Source: Candidatus Woesearchaeota archaeon
Lineage (GTDB): Archaea; Nanobdellota; Nanobdellia; Woesearchaeales; UBA583
Direction of reading: 5' to 3'
DNA length: 9,269 nt
NCBI GenBank assembly: GCA_007117405.1
Contig: SKGP01000031.1
Coordinates: forward strand, 1-9,269
This document shows positions 1-6,827 of the stretch, in pieces. The position numbers and the translations under genes were made by a program. A model generated the notes under the pieces. That model had not been told where the DNA came from. It was given only the letters and a program-made list of their open reading frames with translations, and made no database searches. Within the stretch, counting starts at the first letter, position 1, and every line of letters starts with the position of its first letter.

Positions 1-482
1 TTTACAAAATAGAAAAAGAAAATTCAATGAAAACAATTCAAGAGATTTCAAAAATGAAACCTGAAGAATTTAAATTAGAATTGATAGAAGGAAAGAATGG
101 CTTTTTTGAAAGATACACTGAAATTATGAAAGAATATAAAAAAATATTCAAAGAAACAAAAAAACTCGAAGACAAAGACATTATTTTTTTTATGCATGAG
201 AACACAAAAATAAGTTTCAATAGACAAATCTCAGAAGAACTTTCATATAGGCTAAATAAATTCAAATTTATTTTTTCATGTCACCAAAAAGACAACTCAG
301 AATTTGTCTCATGCTCTTTTAGAGGAAATAACTATGATGTAAATTCACTTATAACTAATGCCTTAAAAGGAATTAATGGGAGAGGAGGAGGACATAAATA
401 TGCATCAGGAGCAATAATAAACAAAAAAGATTTTGATAAGTTCAAAAAAAAAATCTATGAAATCTATGAAAAAAATAAATAA
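1..482 (+). CDS. DHH-family phosphoesterase, C-terminal part with DHHA1 domain (5' partial)
   Basis: The reading frame is open to the left edge of the window: the codons before the first ATG at 27 read Y-K-I-E-K-E-N-S without a stop. This is therefore the 3' part of a longer gene, with 159 codons visible. The recognisable element is the DHHA1 substrate-binding domain at the C-terminus. It includes the glycine-rich G-R-G-G-G-H-K-x-A-S-G-A motif (about bases 380-411), preceded by the S-x-S-F-R-G strand and followed by a lysine-rich helix. In RecJ, NrnA and GdpP-like proteins this GGGH motif binds the phosphate or nucleotide end of the substrate, while the catalytic DHH metal site lies in the N-terminal domain, here outside the window. 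The activity is probably hydrolysis of short oligonucleotides, single-stranded DNA/RNA or cyclic dinucleotides; which one cannot be told from this part. It ends in TAA, 2 nt from the convergent neighbour. Confidence 0.85.
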   Translation, partial: YKIEKENSMKTIQEISKMKPEEFKLELIEGKNGFFERYTEIMKEYKKIFKETKKLEDKDIIFFMHENTKISFNRQISEELSYRLNKFKFIFSCHQKDNSEFVSCSFRGNNYDVNSLITNALKGINGRGGGHKYASGAIINKKDFDKFKKKIYEIYEKNK

Positions 483-484
483 AT

Positions 485-2338
485 CTAACTTAAAGAATTA
501 ACTTGATTAATTAAACTAGTATATTCAATGGCTAAATCAGACAATTCATCTTTTAAAAAATCAAGCTCTTCAACTTCAGTCTGTATTAAACTATCTTGTT
601 GTTCTAATTCAGTTATTCTTTGATTAATAATAGTCATCTGGCTATTTACTTGCTGCATTTCCAATAATAATTGATTTCTTAACTGTTCACTCTCACTTGA
701 AATAATCCCACTTACAGAAGAATCTTGATTTGTTGATGAAGGCAAAGAACCTGTAGTTTGAGTCTCTGAAATACCATCACTATCAATTTCAGAATCAGTA
801 ACTGAACCTGTTTGAGTTCTTGAAGAACCTTCATTATTTATTGTCAACATAAATCTCTGTTCATGTTCAAACTGTGATAATATCTTAATTTCCATCTGTG
901 TTAAATACATAAACTGAGCTGAAGTCAAAGTATCAAAATTATTTCCTGATGAAGATTCAACTTCTCTCAAATATATATTCGTTACAATTCTATCATTTCT
1001 AGCTTCAAGTGTTGTTCCAACAATCTCACTTAATGGTTGGTCATTCAATGTAAGAACATTTTGTGGTAATGTGAAATCTGTAACTCTCGAAGTAATTAAT
1101 TTACCTATATTATTTGCATTATTCCTTCTAATTTCAAGAGGAAAACTAAATTCTCTTTCTACCCCATCACCTATCAAAAGTGGAAGATTATGTTTCAATA
1201 TACTACTGTCAACTGTTAAAGCATTATTAGTCTGAATGAAAGACTTATCATTCCTTGTAATCTCATCTAGTTTCCTCTTTAAAAAAAAATAAGAATATTG
1301 CTCTTGTGGATTCAATCCTTCGGACAAAATAAAACTATTATAATCTATTACAGGGATTGTTTGTGTATATGTACCTTCGATTTCATAATTTAATCTAACT
1401 ATTATTGGATAATCTCTAGTAACACCCTCTTCAAGTTCAATAATATTCATATTTTCACACTTTACCTCAAGTACAATCCCCTCCGAACCAGTAACTATAG
1501 TTCTATCCCCCTCACTAAAAGTTCCAGAGCTCAACAAAATATATTCATTAGCTTGATTTCTATAATGGCAGGAATAATTCAATAAATTAATCCTATCCTT
1601 GCTAATAATAGTATAATAAAGTTGCATTCCCCTTAAAAGATCTGCTGCTGAGTAGAACTCAGGCCTACTTGCCGTATGAGGTCTTATTGAAAATTCGGCG
1701 GCGGCAGCCGTTTCAGCAACATTTGATGCAAGTTTTCTCTGCAGACATTCCTGATTCATATTACATTTCAAATCTTCCCAAATTTGAGACCAACTACTTG
1801 TAGTAGTATTCATAGCAACTCTTGCATTTTCATCGAAAGTATATGTCCTATCATATAGATTTGCCCAAAGCAAAATACCAAAAAATATCAAAAATAATGG
1901 GAGAAGTAGTGCTAGTTTTACAAATTTATTCTTTGCCTCTATTGAAAAAACTGGTATAGAATATACAACGGCAGCAATAATAACTGCTAAAGTCATAAAC
2001 AAAGAAAGCCAACCCATAAATACCGGATTAAGATTTAAAGGGTCTTTTATCAAATCTAAAAGAGAAAGTGAAGCATTTATCCCCATAGAAAAAATCAAAC
2101 TTCCATAAAAAATAACTAATAAAAATACAAATATAGCCAAAGATATTTTAGATAATAATGGAATCAAACCCATTCTAACTTTATAAACAGAACGTCCTGC
2201 TGCCTGAGTTGATGCTGCTACAGATACTTGAGCTGCATTCTTTAATTTTTTAATAGTTTCTTTTACTTCATCTCTTCCGAAAGCATCCTTAAGTTTTTTA
2301 ACAAAACTCTTCTCTACTTTAGACAAGTCTGGACTCAT
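485..2338 (-). CDS. Large membrane-anchored protein: three TM helices, ectodomain, C-terminal coiled coil; function unknown
   Basis: I do not recognise this 617-aa protein. Its layout is clear. A basic amphipathic N-terminus (about 1-55) probably lies in the cytoplasm. Three hydrophobic segments follow at about 58-85, 106-131 and 140-161. A polar region of about 340 residues comes next, likely on the outside, with four cysteines (C192, C198, C257, C294) that could form two disulfides. Then there is a Ser/Thr/Gln-rich, low-complexity linker (about 504-548) and a Leu/Gln/Glu heptad-like coiled coil (about 550-617). Odd features are an Ala-rich stretch near 205-215 and coiled coil after, not before, the linker. 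The start is firm: ATG overlaps the stop of the upstream gene (ATGA), and a GGAGG site sits 7 nt before it. The architecture suggests a surface or envelope assembly protein. That is inference; no enzymatic motif is visible. Confidence 0.8.
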   Translation of the reverse strand: MSPDLSKVEKSFVKKLKDAFGRDEVKETIKKLKNAAQVSVAASTQAAGRSVYKVRMGLIPLLSKISLAIFVFLLVIFYGSLIFSMGINASLSLLDLIKDPLNLNPVFMGWLSLFMTLAVIIAAVVYSIPVFSIEAKNKFVKLALLLPLFLIFFGILLWANLYDRTYTFDENARVAMNTTTSSWSQIWEDLKCNMNQECLQRKLASNVAETAAAAEFSIRPHTASRPEFYSAADLLRGMQLYYTIISKDRINLLNYSCHYRNQANEYILLSSGTFSEGDRTIVTGSEGIVLEVKCENMNIIELEEGVTRDYPIIVRLNYEIEGTYTQTIPVIDYNSFILSEGLNPQEQYSYFFLKRKLDEITRNDKSFIQTNNALTVDSSILKHNLPLLIGDGVEREFSFPLEIRRNNANNIGKLITSRVTDFTLPQNVLTLNDQPLSEIVGTTLEARNDRIVTNIYLREVESSSGNNFDTLTSAQFMYLTQMEIKILSQFEHEQRFMLTINNEGSSRTQTGSVTDSEIDSDGISETQTTGSLPSSTNQDSSVSGIISSESEQLRNQLLLEMQQVNSQMTIINQRITELEQQDSLIQTEVEELDFLKDELSDLAIEYTSLINQVNSLS

Positions 2339-2952
2339 GCAAGTTCCTCCGTTATTTTTTTCACATTAAACCTATACTCTCCTATTTCGTTTAATATTTC
2401 AACTATTGCCTTTTTTTTCCTTCTTTTCTCAAATATTCCTAAGTTCTTATATGAATCACTTTCATAATACTGTTCAATTTTTTCTGCGAAATACCTTCTA
2501 GCATAATTCTTTATCATATTCTTAAATTTTTCAAACTCCTCAGTATCATGTACTTTAAACAATTGTTCTAAAACATAAAATCTATTCAAAGCATAAAAAT
2601 TTATTATTTCCATTACAATTTTTTCATTTACTTCATTTAAAATTCCATTATTTTTTTTATACTCAGTAAACCATTTATCATAATATCTTTTGATTATGTC
2701 CATATCTGATATGTTCCCAACTACCTTAGAGGAATCTTCTTCCTCATCATTCTGCTGACTTTTCTCATAACATTGTTTTAAAAATGAAATAGTTTCCTGA
2801 TCAAAATTCTGAGAATTTTTTGACATAAAATCTTCAAATTTTTCAATATTTGAAGCAATAAGTTTTGAAATCGATTCCTCAGCTTTCTTTCGTCCATACT
2901 CATCAGATTTTTTATATTCATTCAAAAGACTTATGAATTCTATTTCAAACAT
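2335..2952 (-). CDS. Hypothetical 205-aa soluble charged helical protein, coupled to the membrane protein gene
   Basis: No family is recognised. The product is rich in Glu, Lys, Phe and Tyr and appears almost entirely helical, with no signal peptide or membrane segment. Two helical parts (about 1-65 and 80-205) are joined by a very acidic Q-Q-N-D-E-E-E-D linker at about 66-73. The C-terminal part has a basic K-R-R-K-K-K patch (about 176-181). A longer form could begin at an ATG 21 nt upstream (2973), but AGGAG at 2959-2963 lies 6 nt before the internal ATG at 2952, and the alternative start would place that site inside the coding region. I therefore chose 2952. Its TGA stop overlaps the ATG of the 617-aa membrane protein, so the two are probably translated together. 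A cytoplasmic partner of that membrane protein is the simplest role, as inference. Confidence 0.75.
   Translation of the reverse strand: MFEIEFISLLNEYKKSDEYGRKKAEESISKLIASNIEKFEDFMSKNSQNFDQETISFLKQCYEKSQQNDEEEDSSKVVGNISDMDIIKRYYDKWFTEYKKNNGILNEVNEKIVMEIINFYALNRFYVLEQLFKVHDTEEFEKFKNMIKNYARRYFAEKIEQYYESDSYKNLGIFEKRRKKKAIVEILNEIGEYRFNVKKITEELA
2346..2350 (-). promoter_or_regulatory. Shine-Dalgarno GGAGG of the membrane protein gene
   Basis: On the minus strand GGAGG(AA) lies 7 nt before the ATG at 2338, inside the last codons of the upstream gene. It fixes the start of the 617-aa protein and shows that its translation does not rely only on ribosomes passing from the upstream gene. Confidence 0.8.
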
Positions 2953-2958
2953 AAATAA

Positions 2959-2963
2959 CTCCT
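2959..2963 (-). promoter_or_regulatory. Shine-Dalgarno AGGAG that decides the start at 2952
   Basis: AGGAG on the minus strand, 6 nt before ATG 2952. It favours the 205-aa product over a 212-aa product starting at 2973. Confidence 0.65.
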
Positions 2964-2973
2964 GCAAATACAT

Positions 2974-2981
2974 TTTATAAA
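2974..2981 (-). promoter_or_regulatory. Candidate TATA box for the minus-strand two-gene unit
   Basis: TTTATAAA is a close match to an archaeal TATA box, but it is palindromic and its centre is only about 26 nt from ATG 2952. A transcript from it would be almost leaderless and would lack the AGGAG site. A second A/T-rich candidate (TAAATAAAAA, about 2989-2998) would give a roughly 15-nt leader that keeps the ribosome-binding site. Sequence alone does not settle which is used. Confidence 0.4.
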
Positions 2982-3045
2982 GATTGTTTTTATTTACTCA
3001 GTTGTTAAAATACGCAAAAAGTTTCAAAAGTAAGAATAATAAATA

Positions 3046-3573
3046 TTGGAAAGATTTAAAAAACAGACTGTGTTTAGCAAATTTATGTTACAGTTAATAA
3101 GTAGAGACAGAATAGCAGGAGAAGCAGAACTCATAAATAGAGATATAAATAAATACCTTGAAATGGTCGCAAAAAACAATAATAAAAAATCACTCAATTA
3201 TTGTGATAATCAATCAAAACTATTAAAATCATTAAAAAGCTATTTTCAAAAATATGAAAATGAGCCTATAATTGAATACGAGAGAAATAGTGGAATATTG
3301 AGAACAGGCTGGAAACTTTCAGAAAGAAGCCCTCTTTTTTATAGAGAAGCTAAACAAAATATAGACAGTGGAATAATAGAATTAAATTTCAATTCAAATA
3401 GAAATAGTGGTTATAAATACCTAAATCCACCTTTAGAATATTTATTAATTGATGATTCATTCTATCTAGGACTTGGTTATAAAGATGAAAAATCTAAAGG
3501 AAAAATAAAGCTAATTCATGAGAATATATATGTCCCAAAAAGTAAAATTGAAAGAATAAATCTAGGATTCTAA
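3046..3573 (+). CDS. Hypothetical protein, 175 aa, probable TTG start
   Basis: No known family is recognised. The N-terminal half (about 1-70) is charged and helical, with many Asn and Lys. The C-terminal half looks like beta strands, with segments such as S-G-I-L-R-T-G-W-K and S-F-Y-L-G-L-G-Y and repeated Asn/Ser/Gly turns. There is no signal peptide, membrane span or clear catalytic motif. The frame is closed by TAA at 3040-3042, so the longest possible form begins just after it. No ATG occurs before 3085, so translation starts at TTG 3046 or, giving 162 aa, at ATG 3085. No strong ribosome-binding site supports either. The gene is divergent from the membrane-protein unit and convergent with nikR, with only 2 nt between the two stops. 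Codon use matches its neighbours, which supports a real gene. Confidence 0.6.
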   Translation: MERFKKQTVFSKFMLQLISRDRIAGEAELINRDINKYLEMVAKNNNKKSLNYCDNQSKLLKSLKSYFQKYENEPIIEYERNSGILRTGWKLSERSPLFYREAKQNIDSGIIELNFNSNRNSGYKYLNPPLEYLLIDDSFYLGLGYKDEKSKGKIKLIHENIYVPKSKIERINLGF

Positions 3574-3575
3574 TT

Positions 3576-3962
3576 TTAATAAATTATTATTTTCAATGAA
3601 TCTATTTTTTTTGATGAAGCAAATTTTTTGTAAAAATCCTTAACATCATTGCTTTTTCCTTTAAAAAGCATAATCTCCATACAATTATGATTTTTTATCT
3701 CGTGATGAATATGAGTTTTGACCAAGTGATGTATTTCATGTTTTATTCTTGCAAACTCATCCGTATCTTGTTCTTTATGAGTTACAATTAAAGTACCTTC
3801 AACCTCCCCATTTATTTCTTCAATCTTCTTGTATTCACTTATTAAGTTTCTAATTCCCGCTCTAACTATTTCAGACCTTCCAGAAAATCCCATTTGCTTT
3901 TGAAGAAAATCCATATCTTCTGCTATTTGCTCATTAATTGAAATTGATACAATTTGTGCCAT
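3576..3962 (-). CDS. nikR: NikR-like metal-responsive ribbon-helix-helix repressor
   Basis: At 128 aa this matches the length and two-domain plan of NikR. Residues 1-45 form the ribbon-helix-helix DNA-binding part (V-S-I-S-I-N strand, then G-F-S-G-R-S-E-I-V-R-A-G-I). Residues about 52-128 form the ACT-like metal-binding and tetramerisation domain, with the conserved C-M-E-I-M-L-F-K-G block. In E. coli NikR nickel is bound by H87, H89 and C95 of one subunit and H76 of another. Keeping the spacing of the family, the equivalents here are H75, H86, E88 and C94, so the second His of HxH is replaced by Glu. Extra histidines (H78, H79, H84, H87, H92) lie close by and could take over. NikR proteins repress nickel uptake genes when metal is plentiful. 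Here the gene is divergent from a metallochaperone/PLP operon, with similar palindromes before both starts, so autoregulation and control of that operon are likely. The actual metal is uncertain. Confidence 0.88.
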   Translation of the reverse strand: MAQIVSISINEQIAEDMDFLQKQMGFSGRSEIVRAGIRNLISEYKKIEEINGEVEGTLIVTHKEQDTDEFARIKHEIHHLVKTHIHHEIKNHNCMEIMLFKGKSNDVKDFYKKFASSKKIDSLKIIIY

Positions 3963-3965
3963 AAT

Positions 3966-3977
3966 TTAACAATGTTA
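3966..3977. promoter_or_regulatory. Candidate NikR-type operator before nikR
   Basis: The core TAACA-A-TGTTA (3967-3977) is an 11-bp palindrome with a single central base. It lies 4-15 nt before the nikR start, between the TATA-like box and the leaderless start, where bound protein would block transcription. It shares TTAACAAT with the palindrome before the divergent operon. Assignment to the NikR-like protein is inference from position. The site does not resemble the spaced GTATGA-type dyad of E. coli. Confidence 0.5.
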
Positions 3978-3984
3978 TTAATAA

Positions 3985-3990
3985 TTTATA
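3985..3990 (-). promoter_or_regulatory. TATA-like box of nikR
   Basis: TATAAA on the minus strand is centred about 25-26 nt before the ATG at 3962. This is the spacing expected if transcription begins at the start codon, giving a leaderless mRNA. No ribosome-binding site is seen before nikR, which agrees. Confidence 0.5.
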
Positions 3991-4020
3991 TGTTTTTTGA
4001 TAAAAGTTATTAACATTAAG

Positions 4021-4029
4021 TTTAAAAAT
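4021..4029 (+). promoter_or_regulatory. TATA-like box of the GTPase/PLP operon
   Basis: TTTAAAAAT is centred about 27 nt before the ATG at 4052, preceded by AAG as a possible purine-rich BRE. The spacing predicts a leaderless transcript; no ribosome-binding site is visible. Confidence 0.5.
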
Positions 4030-4031
4030 TA

Positions 4032-4045
4032 TTAACAATTGTTAA
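4032..4045. promoter_or_regulatory. Perfect 14-bp palindrome, candidate operator of the operon
   Basis: TTAACAATTGTTAA is a perfect inverted repeat lying 7-20 nt before the start codon of the first GTPase gene, just after its TATA-like box. A related TAACA/TGTTA palindrome sits at the matching place before nikR, and a third TTAACA copy lies at 4010-4015. This is the classic position of an archaeal repressor site. Binding by the NikR-like protein is inferred. Confidence 0.55.
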
Positions 4046-4051
4046 CTTTAT

Positions 4052-5287
4052 ATGGAAAATAAGAATGATAAAAAAAAACTCCCAGTCACAGTTTTGTCTG
4101 GATTTTTAGGTTCTGGAAAAACAACTCTCTTAAATCATATATTAAAAAATAGAGAAGGGATGAAAGTCGCAGTAATAGTTAATGATATGTCTGAAATAAA
4201 TATTGACGCTGAACTAATAAAAAATTCAGAAGCTAAGCTTTCAAGAACAGAAGAAAAATTAGTTGAAATGGAAAATGGTTGTATTTGTTGTACCTTAAGA
4301 GAAGACCTGTTAATTGAAATAAAAAAACTTGCTGAAGAAAACAGATTTGATTATCTTGTAATAGAAAGTACTGGAATTTCAGAACCACTTCCAGTTGCAG
4401 AAACATTTACTTTTGAAGATGAGAAAGGAAATTCACTTTCAGATTTTGCAAAACTTGATACAATGGTAACAGTTGTTGATGCATATAATTTCTTTCATGA
4501 TTTTTATTCAAAAGAGTTTTTAAAAGATAGAGGAGAAAGTCTTGGAGAAGAAGATGAAAGAACAATAGCAAATCTCCTAATTGACCAAATTGAATTTTCA
4601 AATGTAATTATATTAAACAAAATATCAATGTTGAAAGAAGAAGAAACAAAAAAAATAAAAGCAATAATAAACAAATTAAATCCTGATGTAAAAATAATTG
4701 AAACTGATTATTCCAAAGTAGATTTAAAAGAAATTATCAATACAAACTTATTTGATTTTGAAAAAGCATCTCAAGCAGCAGGTTGGTTAAAAGAGATGAG
4801 GGGGGAACATATACCTGAAACTGAAGAATATGGAATCTCTTCTTTTGTATTTAAATCAAGAAAACCTTTCCATCCAAAAAGATTAAGAAAAGTTTTTAGT
4901 TCTGAAGAGTTCTCAAAGGTAGTAAGAGCAAAAGGGTATTTTTGGCTTGCCACAAGAAATGAATTTGCTATGACTTTGGCAATTGCTGGAAAAATTATGG
5001 AATACAGTATTGCAGGATACTGGTATGCAACAATGCCTGAAAAAGAGTTAAAAGAAGATAAAGAATTCTGGGAGTATATAAGCCCAATATGGGACAAAAA
5101 ATACGGAGATAGAAGACAAGAACTCGTTTTTATTGGTGTTGGATTTGAAAAAGAAAAAATCATTAAATTATTAAATAATGCCTTATTAACTGATGATGAG
5201 ATGAAATTGGAAATAGAAAAATGGTCTGAATTTGAAGACCCATTTCCACAAATTGAAATTGAACCCATTGAAGAAAAAACAATTTAA
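4052..5287 (+). CDS. COG0523/CobW-type G3E GTPase, probable metallochaperone
   Basis: A full-length 411-aa member of the long COG0523 type. The N-terminal GTPase domain has Walker [10 protein letters not shown] (17-25), the metal-binding C-x-C-C motif as C77-I-C79-C80 after E-x-[11 protein letters not shown] (105-112) and V-V-D-A (141-144). The base-recognition motif is N-K-I-S (189-192) instead of the usual NKxD. The C-terminal CobW_C domain begins near 251 and keeps the F-x-P-x-R-L and [11 protein letters not shown] blocks. Family members use GTP to deliver Zn, Co or another metal to client proteins; ZNG1 and Nha3-type activators are known examples. Zinc-starvation members are often under metal-repressor control. 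It is the first gene of the operon, divergent from the NikR-like regulator and probably read from a leaderless mRNA. Which metal and client it serves is unknown; the downstream enzymes are candidates. Confidence 0.9.
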   Translation: MENKNDKKKLPVTVLSGFLGSGKTTLLNHILKNREGMKVAVIVNDMSEINIDAELIKNSEAKLSRTEEKLVEMENGCICCTLREDLLIEIKKLAEENRFDYLVIESTGISEPLPVAETFTFEDEKGNSLSDFAKLDTMVTVVDAYNFFHDFYSKEFLKDRGESLGEEDERTIANLLIDQIEFSNVIILNKISMLKEEETKKIKAIINKLNPDVKIIETDYSKVDLKEIINTNLFDFEKASQAAGWLKEMRGEHIPETEEYGISSFVFKSRKPFHPKRLRKVFSSEEFSKVVRAKGYFWLATRNEFAMTLAIAGKIMEYSIAGYWYATMPEKELKEDKEFWEYISPIWDKKYGDRRQELVFIGVGFEKEKIIKLLNNALLTDDEMKLEIEKWSEFEDPFPQIEIEPIEEKTI

Positions 5288-5294
5288 ATAAAAA

Positions 5295-6827
5295 ATGTCT
5301 ATAGAAACAATATTGGTCTCAGGACCGCTAGGATCTGGAAAAACAACTATCATAAAGAATCATTTAATTCCATACTACAAAAAAAAAGGAGTTAAAAATG
5401 AATTAAGTCTTCTTGTTAATGATGCTGCAATTGGTAATAACAAAGGAAATATATTAAATACTGATGGTAGAAGACTTTTAGGAGATTTTGAGAATGAAAA
5501 TATATTAATGTTTGGTCAAACCTGTGTATGTTGCGATGGAATTGAAACATTCAAAAGTGCCCTAGAAGAAAAAATAGACCAATCAAAAACAAAATTTTTA
5601 ATTATAGAACCTACTGGAATTGCCAATCCTAACAATATTGCAGATGCAATAATCGATAAAAAAAACATTAATAAATTCAATCTTAAAAATATAGCCTATC
5701 TGCTTCCAGTAAAAAATTTTAACATAGCTGAAAGTCATTCTGGAATTAAAGCAGCAAATCATGTTATTCTAACTTGGCTGCCAGAACAAGAAAACTATTT
5801 TGAAATAAAAAAAGTCGCAGAATATGCTCTAGAATCAAACCCAGATGCTAACATACATTTTTATGATGAAGATTTCAGTTGGGACATTATTTCAAATTTA
5901 AATGAATGGAATATAGAATCATATCTTTCAAGAAAAGGTTTCTTTCAAAGAAAATTCGTCCCAATTCCAATATCAATTGGAAGTATTCAAAAAGATTCAG
6001 GTAATTCTATGCAAACTCAAAATCATGAAAAATATGAAACTAAATCTTATGAAATAAATCCATATTCTATTGAAGAGGACCCAAAAATTCTTGAAAAAAC
6101 ACTTGAAAAACTTGCAAAATCTGGAATAGAAAGAGCAAAAGGATATATAAGATTAGATGGTGATAGCATTCTTCCATTTGACATAGTAAGAGGCAGATAT
6201 ATTATTGGTGAAAGTGAGAGAGACCAAAGAAGAGTTTATGGAAATGGTTCTCTAGAAATAATTAGTAAAAATATTCCAAAAAATATTGATGAGACAATTA
6301 AAGATTTAACAGAAGGTGCAGGAGATGCTGTTGCAATAAAAGGTACATCTCTTGAAGAAAAATTAGAATTATTAAAACATTATGATAATCTGATTGAGAC
6401 CTCAATTCCAGAAAATGGATTTATAAGTCAAACCTATGAAGGTGCAGATATAGCTTTTACTCTTGCCGAACAAATAAAAAGAGAACACAATTACTCTAAT
6501 TCAATTAGAGATATATTTCCAAGATACATGGAGATACACAAACAAGCAATAACTTCACTCAAAGAAAGCAACCAAGAAAACAAAAATTACATTCAATCAA
6601 TGTTTGGGTTAAAAGTATTATATGCGTGGGATACATACAAAGAAAATCTTCCCAAAAGTATTATTCCAGATATAAAATATATTGCAAGAGAATTTATAAC
6701 TGCAAAGTCCAAACTTGGGGATATTGAATATGGGTTTATTCAAAAAGGTTCAAATCCACAAGATTATATAGACTATCTTCAAAAAATGGAAAAAGTAGCT
6801 ACAAATATATTGGGTGATTCAAAATGA
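5295..6827 (+). CDS. Divergent G3E/CobW-like P-loop NTPase with long C-terminal extension
   Basis: This 510-aa protein keeps G3E hallmarks: Walker A G-P-L-G-S-G-K-T-T (10-18), V-N-D (41-43), C77-V-C79-C80, and E105-P-T-G-I-A-N-P. The CxCC and E-x-T-G motifs fall at exactly the same residue numbers as in the preceding GTPase, so the two share a fold and possibly a duplication origin. Where NKxD is expected (about 156-163) it reads H-V-I-L-T-W-L-P, so GTP specificity is doubtful. A CobW_C-like stretch with I-E-R-A-K-G-Y-I-R-L-D-G lies at 278-289. From about 335 to 510 there is a mostly helical region I do not recognise, containing E-G-A-G-D-A-V-A-I-K-G and many aromatic and charged residues. 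It starts 7 nt after the previous stop and overlaps the next gene by ATGA. It is probably a specialised metal-transfer partner; client and metal are unknown. Confidence 0.8.
   Translation: MSIETILVSGPLGSGKTTIIKNHLIPYYKKKGVKNELSLLVNDAAIGNNKGNILNTDGRRLLGDFENENILMFGQTCVCCDGIETFKSALEEKIDQSKTKFLIIEPTGIANPNNIADAIIDKKNINKFNLKNIAYLLPVKNFNIAESHSGIKAANHVILTWLPEQENYFEIKKVAEYALESNPDANIHFYDEDFSWDIISNLNEWNIESYLSRKGFFQRKFVPIPISIGSIQKDSGNSMQTQNHEKYETKSYEINPYSIEEDPKILEKTLEKLAKSGIERAKGYIRLDGDSILPFDIVRGRYIIGESERDQRRVYGNGSLEIISKNIPKNIDETIKDLTEGAGDAVAIKGTSLEEKLELLKHYDNLIETSIPENGFISQTYEGADIAFTLAEQIKREHNYSNSIRDIFPRYMEIHKQAITSLKESNQENKNYIQSMFGLKVLYAWDTYKENLPKSIIPDIKYIAREFITAKSKLGDIEYGFIQKGSNPQDYIDYLQKMEKVATNILGDSK
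6813..6818 (+). promoter_or_regulatory. Ribosome-binding site GGTGAT before the CooC-like gene
   Basis: GGTGAT, complementary to the conserved 16S rRNA 3' end, lies 5 nt before ATG 6824 and inside the end of the upstream gene. It supports that start and coupled translation. Confidence 0.6.

Noticed and set aside
1..482. Complete small protein starting at ATG 27
   Set aside because: The frame is open to the window edge and the DHHA1 domain normally follows a DHH catalytic domain, so a 5'-truncated view of a longer gene is far more likely.
2335..2973. Longer 212-aa form starting at ATG 2973
   Set aside because: AGGAG at 2959-2963 is placed 6 nt before ATG 2952, which makes the internal ATG the better start; the upstream ATG has no such site.
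2995..3008. TTGTTAA (3002-3008) in the other divergent promoter region as a further operator copy
   Set aside because: Only one half matches the palindromes near nikR. The left half (TTACTCA) does not, and a 7-base A/T-rich match is expected by chance in this sequence.
4771..5268. Minus-strand open frame of 165 codons inside the first GTPase gene
   Set aside because: It lies fully antisense to a gene with all COG0523 motifs, has Ser/Phe/Ile-rich composition typical of the reverse of AT-rich coding DNA, and has no promoter or ribosome-binding site. The other antisense frames at 38-265, 4407-4601, 7324-7581, 8225-8506 and 8841-9101 are rejected for the same reason.
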